This document shows, piece after piece, positions 1 to 5,112 of a stretch of DNA of 6,189 nucleotides. The DNA is from Muribaculaceae bacterium (GTDB taxonomy: Bacteria > Bacteroidota > Bacteroidia > Bacteroidales > Muribaculaceae): assembly GCA_017962285.1 (NCBI GenBank), contig JAGCVR010000097.1, forward strand, positions 1 through 6,189. The letters are read 5' to 3'. Both the position numbers and the translations under genes were made by a program. Each line of letters begins with the position of its first letter. The stretch's first letter is position 1. The notes below the pieces were generated by a model. It did not search any database. It saw nothing but the letters and a program-made list of their open reading frames with translations, and had not been told where the DNA came from.

Positions 1-351
1 ACCGAGGAGAACGGCGTAATCACCATCGACGACATCCACGCTCACGAAATCACCGTTGACGGACTCGATCCCGAGACACCTTACTGCGTCCAGGTGGACG
101 TGCACCACGTGGGAACGCTCGTGCTCTCTTCGAACATAAGAATCGTGAGGACACTCCCCGCTCCTGCACTCCGACTTGGCGACGTGAACGGTGACGGCAT
201 AATAGATGTTACCGACGTCGTGCTGCTTGCCAGCTATGTAATGGGCGACCACCCAACTCCGTTCTACATTGAAGTTGCCGACCTCAACGACGATGGCATA
301 ATTGACGTTACCGATGTGGTGCTGGATGCCGAAATCGCAATGGGCAGCTGA
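1..351 (+). CDS. C-terminal part of a secreted protein with a dockerin-like type I domain (5' end outside the window)
   Basis: The reading frame is open from base 1 and ends at TGA 349-351, giving the last 116 residues of a larger protein. Residues 1-52 are beta-rich and include GLDPETPYCVQV, which resembles the end of a fibronectin type III-like module (inference). Residues 61-115 hold two calcium-loop repeats, DVNGDGIIDVTD (61-72) and DLNDDGIIDVTD (94-105). Both keep Asp/Asn/Asp/Asp/Asp at loop positions 1, 3, 5, 9 and 12, each followed by a hydrophobic helix, which is the layout of a type I dockerin. In cellulosomal Firmicutes this domain binds cohesins. In gut Bacteroidales similar pairs cap secreted or surface proteins and their partner is usually unknown. 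The internal GTG at 94 is not a credible start because the same frame continues upstream. The catalytic or adhesive part lies outside the window, so the role of the whole protein cannot be told. The gene is convergent with the channel gene downstream. Confidence 0.85.
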   Translation, partial: TEENGVITIDDIHAHEITVDGLDPETPYCVQVDVHHVGTLVLSSNIRIVRTLPAPALRLGDVNGDGIIDVTDVVLLASYVMGDHPTPFYIEVADLNDDGIIDVTDVVLDAEIAMGS

Positions 352-397
352 CAGGAGACAGAAATATGGAAATCGTCCACAGAACGCCGGCGGGGAA

Positions 398-414
398 GCA
401 AGTCTTCGACTTGC
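398..414. terminator. Perfect 7-bp hairpin between convergent genes, possible bidirectional terminator
   Basis: GCAAGTC-TTC-GACTTGC forms a perfect 7-base-pair stem with a 3-base loop. It lies 46 bases past the stop of the dockerin gene and 36 bases past the stop of the channel gene, which arrive from opposite sides. No T-run follows on either strand, so a classical intrinsic terminator is not shown. The position in a convergent spacer is the main support. Confidence 0.35.
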
Positions 415-450
415 CCGTCAACACTACGGGCCCATTAAACGAGTACCCGG

Positions 451-1272
451 CTATTCTTTGGTTGACCCTGTCTGACCAATCCGCTCTGTCTTCTCTTGCT
501 TTTTCGTTGTTTTCCGGGAATTGCGACGCTGCAGTTTCAGTTCATCCATATAAGCAGCGGTGATGATGCCGGAAGGCAGTGCAATGATGGCAATTCCCAC
601 TATCGACGACAAAATGCTTATTACCCGCCCCACATTGGAAACCGGGGTAATGTCGCCATAACCCACCGTGGTGAGCGTACACGCCGCCCAGTAGAACGCA
701 TCGAAGAAGTCGTGGAACAGATACCTGCCCGTTTCCGGGTTTATCTCCACCTCGGCATTAAACATGATAAGAGCCGTGACAAACACATAAAAGATGGCAA
801 GCGAGAACACTGTGGCAAGCACTTTCCTCTGGCGGACAATCACCGACTGAATCAGCATCAGCGGCTCGAAATAACGCAAGACCTTTATCACCCGCACAAT
901 CTTCAGCAGTCGCACCATACGCGAAAGCTTGAATGCCTCGCGGACAAAATTGAATGTGGGCAGAATCGACAGCAGGTCAACTATTGCCATCGGAGTGAAC
1001 GGGTAAATCAGAAAAGCCAACTTACCACGCCTCTTGTGGCGCATATCGGCTGTGAACCAACGCAGCAGATAATCGATAATATAAAGAACACAGGATGAAA
1101 TGTCGAAAATATAGAACATTCTGTTGTGCTCACGGAACATCAACGGCAGAATACCGATGAAAATGGCAATGAGCATAACCCAGTCGTAGATTCTCGCCAA
1201 GCGACTGTCATCGTTGTTATACTTTGGCTCAACGATACTGTAAATCTTTTCTCTTATTCCGTATAGTTTCAT
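451..1272 (-). CDS. Six-transmembrane voltage-gated-type potassium channel subunit (ion transporter family)
   Basis: This 273-residue inner-membrane protein would form a tetrameric K+ channel. The K+ selectivity filter TTVGYGD is at residues 201-207, preceded by a pore helix (about 188-200). Predicted helices are S1 29-46, S2 53-71, S3 86-104, S4 114-134, S5 150-171 and S6 213-240. S4 has a basic residue at every third position: K115, R118, R121, K124, R127, K130 and R133. The usual countercharges are present: Y64-x-x-D67 in S2 and D99 in S3. S6 carries ALPSGI (231-236), a gate-region motif common in prokaryotic Kv-like channels. The C-terminus (from about 243) is short, basic and hydrophilic, with no RCK or cyclic-nucleotide-binding domain. 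The length fits simple bacterial Kv channels. The stop is TAG at 451-453. A well-matched promoter ends 5 bases before the ATG, so this start implies a leaderless or nearly leaderless mRNA. The nuclease gene lies 45 bases upstream on the same strand. K+ selectivity is well supported; voltage dependence is inferred from S4. Confidence 0.95.
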   Translation of the reverse strand: MKLYGIREKIYSIVEPKYNNDDSRLARIYDWVMLIAIFIGILPLMFREHNRMFYIFDISSCVLYIIDYLLRWFTADMRHKRRGKLAFLIYPFTPMAIVDLLSILPTFNFVREAFKLSRMVRLLKIVRVIKVLRYFEPLMLIQSVIVRQRKVLATVFSLAIFYVFVTALIMFNAEVEINPETGRYLFHDFFDAFYWAACTLTTVGYGDITPVSNVGRVISILSSIVGIAIIALPSGIITAAYMDELKLQRRNSRKTTKKQEKTERIGQTGSTKE

Positions 1273-1277
1273 GGTGT

Positions 1278-1309
1278 CAAAGATACATCAGTTTATGAGA
1301 TTTTGCAAA
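1278..1309 (-). promoter_or_regulatory. Bacteroidales-type promoter of the potassium channel gene
   Basis: Read on the minus strand, TTTG (1309-1306) is followed by 20 bases and then TATCTTTG (1285-1278). This matches the Bacteroides housekeeping pattern of a TTTG -33 box, 19-21 bases, and a TAnnTTTG -7 box. It lies in the 45-base gap between the nuclease stop and the channel ATG, with only ACACC between the -7 box and the ATG. Confidence 0.75.
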
Positions 1310-1317
1310 TTCAGCCG

Positions 1318-2151
1318 CTACCACTGTTCCAAACTGGCTTCATTTTCCACTTTTTCACGCACTTTCGGGTCGAGCGACGGGAAAAAGCGGAATCCGGTGA
1401 GGCGCTCCACCTGCGAAAGCGTGTTCACGTAAAGGTCCTTTTTCCGGCTGCCATCGGTATTGCGGCATATAAAACCAATCGCCCGCGGCGGATCAAGGCA
1501 GAGCACCACCTTGAAAAACGCATCGGGAACAGCCACGTTGTTCTCTCCGATATATCTTGGTGGACTGCTGCGGAAAAACATGGGTCCGCAAATCACATAC
1601 ACCTCACCATATTTCTCCGCCCATTGGCGCGACGAGATTTCGATCTGGTTCCACACCCCGCTGTTGAGATTGGCATCCTGCGGACAGATATTGGTGAACA
1701 GGAACGTGTTGTACATGGCATCGTGGTCCCACTTGTTGTCGCCGGCAGGACACATGTGTCCGCGCGAATAGCCACTTCCCTTGTAGTCGGAATTCATGGC
1801 GCGCGGCATCTCCACTTCCGTATCTTCGTGAAAAGCATTGCCCATTCTGCCCACGTTTCCGGTAGCATGAGCGCGGGTTATGCGCCACGCTACCCAGTTC
1901 GGGCACAGAGTCTTATTGTTGTAGGATGTGATATAGCTGTTTCGCACCAGAATCTGCTCAGGAAGCCCCGGGACGGGTTCCACCGTGCCGACCTTGGTGA
2001 AGTCGGTGGCTTCAGAAACAGGCCTAGGCATGACCGCATCTGCTATCTTACCCGAGCCAGCCTCATCGTTTCTGTCGCGGCAACTGCACGACGAGCCGAT
2101 AATTAACAGTGCCAGAGCGGACAAAAGCAGCAATCTCACCTTCTTATTCAT
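1318..2151 (-). CDS. DNA/RNA non-specific endonuclease (Serratia nuclease/NUC family), exported, probable lipoprotein
   Basis: The protein has 277 residues and a beta-beta-alpha metal (NUC/Endonuclease_NS) fold, predicted to cleave DNA and RNA outside the cytoplasm. The active-site segment is SRGHMCPAGD (129-138), with H132 as the general base. It is followed by TNICPQ (153-158) and NLNSGVW (161-167). N163 corresponds to the Mg-binding Asn and E171 to the conserved Glu of Serratia nuclease (N119, E127). The His-to-Asn spacing of 31 is close to the 30 in Serratia. The first Asp of the classic DRGH motif is Ser here. The N-terminus has a KK pair, a hydrophobic stretch (7-19) and GSSC or SCSC, so C22 or C24 is probably lipidated, although the lipobox is not canonical. 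The frame is open to 2217, but the ATG at 2151 is chosen because the signal peptide begins there and a promoter -7 box (2182-2175) lies inside the longer version. The stop is TAG at 1318-1320. Possible roles are nucleic-acid scavenging or defence; the sequence does not decide. Confidence 0.92.
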   Translation of the reverse strand: MNKKVRLLLLSALALLIIGSSCSCRDRNDEAGSGKIADAVMPRPVSEATDFTKVGTVEPVPGLPEQILVRNSYITSYNNKTLCPNWVAWRITRAHATGNVGRMGNAFHEDTEVEMPRAMNSDYKGSGYSRGHMCPAGDNKWDHDAMYNTFLFTNICPQDANLNSGVWNQIEISSRQWAEKYGEVYVICGPMFFRSSPPRYIGENNVAVPDAFFKVVLCLDPPRAIGFICRNTDGSRKKDLYVNTLSQVERLTGFRFFPSLDPKVREKVENEASLEQW

Positions 2152-2174
2152 GACAAGTACATTTTTTTGCATCA

Positions 2175-2208
2175 CAAAGTTAATACTTTCGTGCGGAGTT
2201 ATCTGCAA
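2175..2208 (-). promoter_or_regulatory. Probable promoter of the endonuclease gene
   Basis: On the minus strand TAACTTTG (2182-2175) matches the Bacteroidales -7 box TAnnTTTG and ends 23 bases before the ATG at 2151. A -33 element is weaker: TTG at 2208-2206 with a 23-base spacer, longer than usual. An A-rich leader (a run of seven A) precedes the start codon. Confidence 0.55.
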
Positions 2209-2216
2209 TATTTGCA
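2204..2216. promoter_or_regulatory. Dyad TGCAA-TAT-TTGCA between divergent promoters, possible operator
   Basis: Five-base arms TGCAA (2204-2208) and TTGCA (2212-2216) flank a 3-base centre. The dyad spans the -33 elements of both divergent promoters. A protein bound here could control both genes. The symmetry may instead simply follow from two TTG-type -33 boxes pointing away from each other. Confidence 0.3.
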
Positions 2217-2242
2217 ATTTGTAGTATTAATAAGTAATTTTG
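2211..2242 (+). promoter_or_regulatory. Bacteroidales-type promoter of the DUF3078 operon
   Basis: TTTG (2211-2214), a 20-base AT-rich spacer and TAATTTTG (2235-2242) match the -33/-7 consensus of Bacteroidales housekeeping promoters. The -7 box ends 23 bases before the ATG at 2266. The palindrome TTTTGCAAAA (2238-2247) overlaps the -7 box and the expected transcription start. Confidence 0.8.
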
Positions 2243-2265
2243 CAAAAGACAAAACAACTATCATT

Positions 2266-3573
2266 ATGAATAACCACTTATCACGAATAATACTCCTCTT
2301 TTCTGTCATTTGTTTCTCCAACCTGGCTTTTGGGCAAGCAAAGAGTCACGTCACGTCACGTCCTCTGCCGCAAAACGTGCCGTCGGTAACGCTCAGCAAC
2401 TGGCAGACAATCACCCCCGACACCACAGCGGCGGCGGAGCCGTCACTGCTGTTCATGCCGCTGATTTTCAGCGACAGTAAGCCCACGGACGACACCTGCG
2501 CCGAGGACTCTGCCCTCACCCTTAACGCCGACGACGAGTGGCTCACCAATGCCACACGCGAAGGCAACCGCGTGAAGCAAATCCGACGCGACGCATCCAT
2601 CGCCAACCCTCAATATGTGAAACTCCACGAAGACCTCCTGCCGGAGCCACCAAAGCAATACGAAATCTCCCCTGACCCAACGAGCGGAAAACTGCCCGTG
2701 GCAAAGGTGATTCCACCGCCACCGGTCGAAATCCCCGTTGACGACACCCCCGTGAAGATTCACAACTGGATTCACTCCTTCGACGGCTCGCTGCACTTCA
2801 ACCAGGCCTACGTGAGCAGCAACTGGTATCAGGGCGGCAACAACAACCTGAGCATACTCGGCGACATAAAATGGGAATTCAACCTCAATCCCAACATTCA
2901 TCCCAACATCACCTTCACGAATCTCCTGCACTACCGCGTGGGAATCATGACGGCTCACAACGATGAGTACCGTAAGGTTGCAATCAATGAGGACAACTTT
3001 CAGTTCAACTCCACCATCGGTTACAAGGCTGTGAAGAAATGGTATTATTCGGCAAGTCTGCAGGTCAAGACGCAGTTCTTCAAGAGTTACAAGGAAAACA
3101 CCATGGACATGAAGTCGGCATTCCTCACTCCCGCTGAGCTGAACCTGGGTCTCGGTATGACCTACACGCACGAGAACAAGGAGAAGGACCAGAAATTCAG
3201 CCTGGCAATCAACCCGTTCTCCTACAACATGAAATACTGCCGCGACATCGACAACATCAGCCCCACCACATTCGGCATCGATGAAGGAAAGCATTTCAAG
3301 CACGACTTCGGTTCGAGCATCAACGGAAGCCTGAAATGGAAAATCACGCCTTACATCACATGGAGCGCGCAGTTCGACTTCTTCACGAATTACAAGTACG
3401 TGCAGGCGAACTGGCAGAACACGTTCGATTTCTATGTAACAAGGCACCTGAGTACTCAGATCTACACCCACCTGCGCTTCGACCGAACCCACCCGCGCGA
3501 CGACAAATGGCATTATTTCCAGTTCCGCGAGACCCTCAGCTTCGGACTCACCTACCGGTTTGCCACAATTTAA
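2266..3573 (+). CDS. DUF3078 domain protein, predicted outer-membrane beta-barrel
   Basis: The protein has 435 residues. The signal peptide is residues 1-23 (hydrophobic core IILLFSVICFSNLAFG), with cleavage likely before Q24. Residues 24-165 are polar and Pro/Asp-rich, ending in a linker with PPPP (150-153), and are probably a periplasmic extension. Residues 166-435 are the DUF3078 region. It opens with NWIHSFDGSLHFNQAYVSSNW and the family's signature-like NWYQGGNNNLS (186-196), then shows alternating aromatic/polar beta strands. The chain ends FGLTYRFATI, so an aromatic residue lies near the C-terminus as expected for barrel insertion. The family is widespread in Bacteroidota and its function is unknown. 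The frame is open back to 2167, but the ATG at 2266 is preferred because the signal peptide starts there and the promoter lies within the upstream extension. It is first of five closely spaced plus-strand genes. No ligand, enzyme motif or TonB box is visible, so transport or structural roles are only guesses. Confidence 0.88.
   Translation: MNNHLSRIILLFSVICFSNLAFGQAKSHVTSRPLPQNVPSVTLSNWQTITPDTTAAAEPSLLFMPLIFSDSKPTDDTCAEDSALTLNADDEWLTNATREGNRVKQIRRDASIANPQYVKLHEDLLPEPPKQYEISPDPTSGKLPVAKVIPPPPVEIPVDDTPVKIHNWIHSFDGSLHFNQAYVSSNWYQGGNNNLSILGDIKWEFNLNPNIHPNITFTNLLHYRVGIMTAHNDEYRKVAINEDNFQFNSTIGYKAVKKWYYSASLQVKTQFFKSYKENTMDMKSAFLTPAELNLGLGMTYTHENKEKDQKFSLAINPFSYNMKYCRDIDNISPTTFGIDEGKHFKHDFGSSINGSLKWKITPYITWSAQFDFFTNYKYVQANWQNTFDFYVTRHLSTQIYTHLRFDRTHPRDDKWHYFQFRETLSFGLTYRFATI
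2345..2362 (+). repeat. Pentanucleotide tandem repeat GTCAC (about 3.6 copies) inside the DUF3078 gene
   Basis: GTCAC occurs at 2345-2349, 2350-2354 and 2355-2359 and is followed by GTC. The unit is not a multiple of three, and the tract falls at codons 27-33, just after the signal peptide. Gain or loss of one unit would shift the frame. The copy number is low, so it may be chance. Confidence 0.6.
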
Positions 3574-3604
3574 CTCTCATCTTTGCAGAACACACGAATA
3601 GCTG

Positions 3605-4189
3605 ATGAAACAGTATCTCACATTATTGCTGACTGTGCTGGCAACGCTCCTGGCGGCTGCCACGCCGCCCGAACAATCCGTCATTATCGACGGCGTGGAC
3701 CTGCCCATGATGAAGCAGCGGCTCGCCACGTCCGACCTGCAGCCCGAAGAAGGCATCTGGTACTACCCCGCCGAAGAAATGACTCTCGCCATCGAGAAAT
3801 ACAACGGCGAAAAGAACATCAGCTACAGGATAATCCTCGTGGACTCGCCCGACGTGGAACTGATGCCGGGGACAGTGATTGGCTACATCGCCACTTCGGT
3901 GCTGAAAAACAAGATGAAACTGTGGCTCTACAGCGAGCGCAGCCACCTCACCCTCACTTCGCCGCTGGAATGTGTGGCGACACTGAGCAGCGATGCATCC
4001 ACCATCACTTTCGAGCCGCCGCGCTGGAAGGTGAAAGTGCGGGTGAACGTCGCACGGTTCCTCCCCACAATCTTCCGCGGAGTGGGAATAACGCCCGAGA
4101 AATCGGAAGAGAAACTTCCCATCGGGTTCAGGAAAATCTTTCCCGCCGACGGCAATGGTGAAACCTTCTCTAAAATCCGATACCTATGA
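3605..4189 (+). CDS. Small exported protein of unknown family
   Basis: I do not recognise this 194-residue protein with certainty. Residues 1-19 form a signal peptide (MKQYLTLLLTVLATLLAAA), probably cleaved after the Ala run, and the rest lacks membrane helices, so it should be periplasmic or envelope-associated. Notable segments are GIWYYPAEEMTLAIEKY (50-66), LMPGTVIGYIATS (86-98), LWLYSERS (106-113), FLPTIFRGVGITPE (152-165) and LPIGFRKIFP (171-180). The pattern is mostly beta strands. Only one cysteine (C123) is present and no catalytic motif is apparent. The segments with clustered aromatic, Gly and Pro residues look like those of a conserved Bacteroidales family rather than chance coding. 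The start follows the DUF3078 stop by 31 bases with no terminator between. The stop codon overlaps the next start as ATGA, suggesting translational coupling. The final residues KIRYL show no outer-membrane barrel signature. Confidence 0.8.
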   Translation: MKQYLTLLLTVLATLLAAATPPEQSVIIDGVDLPMMKQRLATSDLQPEEGIWYYPAEEMTLAIEKYNGEKNISYRIILVDSPDVELMPGTVIGYIATSVLKNKMKLWLYSERSHLTLTSPLECVATLSSDASTITFEPPRWKVKVRVNVARFLPTIFRGVGITPEKSEEKLPIGFRKIFPADGNGETFSKIRYL

Positions 4190-4665
4190 AACACCTTATC
4201 ACACTGATTATCATCGCCACGCTCGCCTGTAACCTTGCGCTCGACGCAAGGACACGCACCACGCGCGCCCAGCTCAGGAACGACAATCACCCCGTGGAAC
4301 TGATTGCCGACTCCACCCTTGCCGACACCGACGGCTTTTCGCAGCACGACATTACCCTGAAGGGCTACAACAAACGTGCCAGCGACTCAAAGGAGACGTT
4401 TTTCGTCACCAACAACACATCGCACCGCATCAGCTCCGTCAGGCTGCTGTTCCGCTACTCCGGCGTCAACGGTGAAAAGCTCCACGAACGGGAGGTGTCG
4501 GTGCCAGTCGCCCTCAAGCCCGGCGAGACAAAGCTCGCATCGGTCACTTCGTGGGACGTGCAGCATTCGTTCTACTATTATGCCAGCACCAAACCCCGCA
4601 AGAATGCCATAGCTTATACTGTGGCTTACCGCGTCCTCGGATATGACGTCCCCGTGGGAAAATGA
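4186..4665 (+). CDS. Small exported protein, predicted beta-sandwich (FxLYD-like)
   Basis: The protein has 159 residues and a hydrophobic N-terminus (4-19, LITLIIIATLACNLAL) acting as signal peptide. C15 might serve as a lipid-attachment site, but TLAC is a poor lipobox, so cleavage after A21 is equally possible. Residues 54-132 contain HDITLKGYNKRASDSKETFFVTNNTSHRISSV-type strands, then VPVALKPGETKLASVTSWD and HSFYYY. A segment of the form 'FFVTN.T...I..V...F.Y' followed by 'L.PGET' is characteristic of extracellular beta-sandwich domains such as FxLYD, which recognise or scaffold rather than catalyse; this fold call is inference. The start codon overlaps the previous stop (ATGA at 4186-4189), and the next gene begins 16 bases after the TGA at 4663-4665. 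The coupling suggests these two exported proteins are made in fixed proportion and may act together. Confidence 0.82.
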   Translation: MKHLITLIIIATLACNLALDARTRTTRAQLRNDNHPVELIADSTLADTDGFSQHDITLKGYNKRASDSKETFFVTNNTSHRISSVRLLFRYSGVNGEKLHEREVSVPVALKPGETKLASVTSWDVQHSFYYYASTKPRKNAIAYTVAYRVLGYDVPVGK

Positions 4666-4681
4666 TTCAGCAGAAAACACG

Positions 4682-5098
4682 ATGGAGCAACTGATCAACA
4701 TATTGAAAACCGAAAACTGCTCGCTGGTTCTCAGGACAAGCGACGGCACCATCCACCGCCGGTTCGGCCGTGGCATCTCCGACCTTTACCAGATCTACAT
4801 TTCGGAGCCGCATCTGCTTGACGATGCCGACGTAGCCGACAAGGTGGTTGGGCGCGGAGCGGCAACGCTCATGATTATGGGTGGTGTGAAGCGGCTCCAC
4901 GCAGTGGTGATGAGCCAGAACGCACTCTCGTTCCTGAACGACAGCGCCATGGAGTTCAGCTGCGACAGCCTCGTGGATACAATAATCAACCGCCGCGGCG
5001 ACGGAATCTGCCCTGTGGAAAAGCTCACCGCCGAAGCCTCATGTCCTGAACAGGCACTTTCGCTGATTTCCGGTTTCCTCGCAAAAAATGAACAATAA
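4682..5098 (+). CDS. DUF1893 (TM1506-like) domain protein, cytosolic, deaminase-type fold
   Basis: This 138-residue soluble protein has no signal peptide. It shows the DUF1893 pattern end to end: CSLVLRTSDGTIHRRFGRGI (13-32), then DADVADKVVGRGAATLMIMGGV (48-69), AVVMSQNALSFL (74-85) and NRRGDGICPVEKL (103-115). The Thermotoga protein TM1506 of this family has a cytidine-deaminase-like fold with no assigned activity. Neither classic deaminase zinc motif, [HC]AE or PCxxC, is visible here; the cysteines are C13, C94, C110 and C121. A catalytic zinc site is therefore unlikely, and a binding or noncanonical role is more plausible. The frame is open from an ATG at 4643, but that start would overlap the previous gene by 23 bases and add 13 residues with no family match, so 4682 is chosen. 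It sits 14 bases ahead of the next start within the apparent operon. Confidence 0.85.
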   Translation: MEQLINILKTENCSLVLRTSDGTIHRRFGRGISDLYQIYISEPHLLDDADVADKVVGRGAATLMIMGGVKRLHAVVMSQNALSFLNDSAMEFSCDSLVDTIINRRGDGICPVEKLTAEASCPEQALSLISGFLAKNEQ

Positions 5099-5112
5099 CA
5101 AACTCAAGATAT

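Noticed and set aside
366..563. Small plus-strand frame after the dockerin gene, with AGGAG 8 bases before its ATG
   Set aside because: More than half of it is antisense to the channel gene, which is certain, and the peptide shows no domain or signal. The Shine-Dalgarno match is suggestive but Bacteroidales starts rely little on it.
1303..2106. Plus-strand open frame (267 codons) opposite the endonuclease
   Set aside because: The minus-strand product has an intact nuclease active site, so this frame is antisense noise.
2152..2217. 22-residue N-terminal extension of the endonuclease (start at 2217)
   Set aside because: It would contain the gene's own -7 box and put a polar stretch before the signal peptide.
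2167..2265. 33-residue extension of the DUF3078 protein (TTG start at 2167)
   Set aside because: It overlaps the promoter and precedes a normal signal peptide that begins at the ATG at 2266.
2443..3513. Long minus-strand open frame (356 codons) opposite the DUF3078 gene
   Set aside because: It is a shadow produced by the codon bias of the plus-strand gene. The translation is Val/Arg/Glu-rich without any recognisable domain, and the plus frame has signal peptide, promoter and family match.
3578..3585. CATCTTTG between the DUF3078 gene and the next gene, resembling a -7 box
   Set aside because: The first base differs from TAnnTTTG and the nearest TTTG is only 15 bases upstream, so an internal promoter is not supported.
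4643..4681. Upstream ATG for the DUF1893 gene
   Set aside because: It overlaps the preceding coding region by 23 bases and adds residues outside the family pattern.
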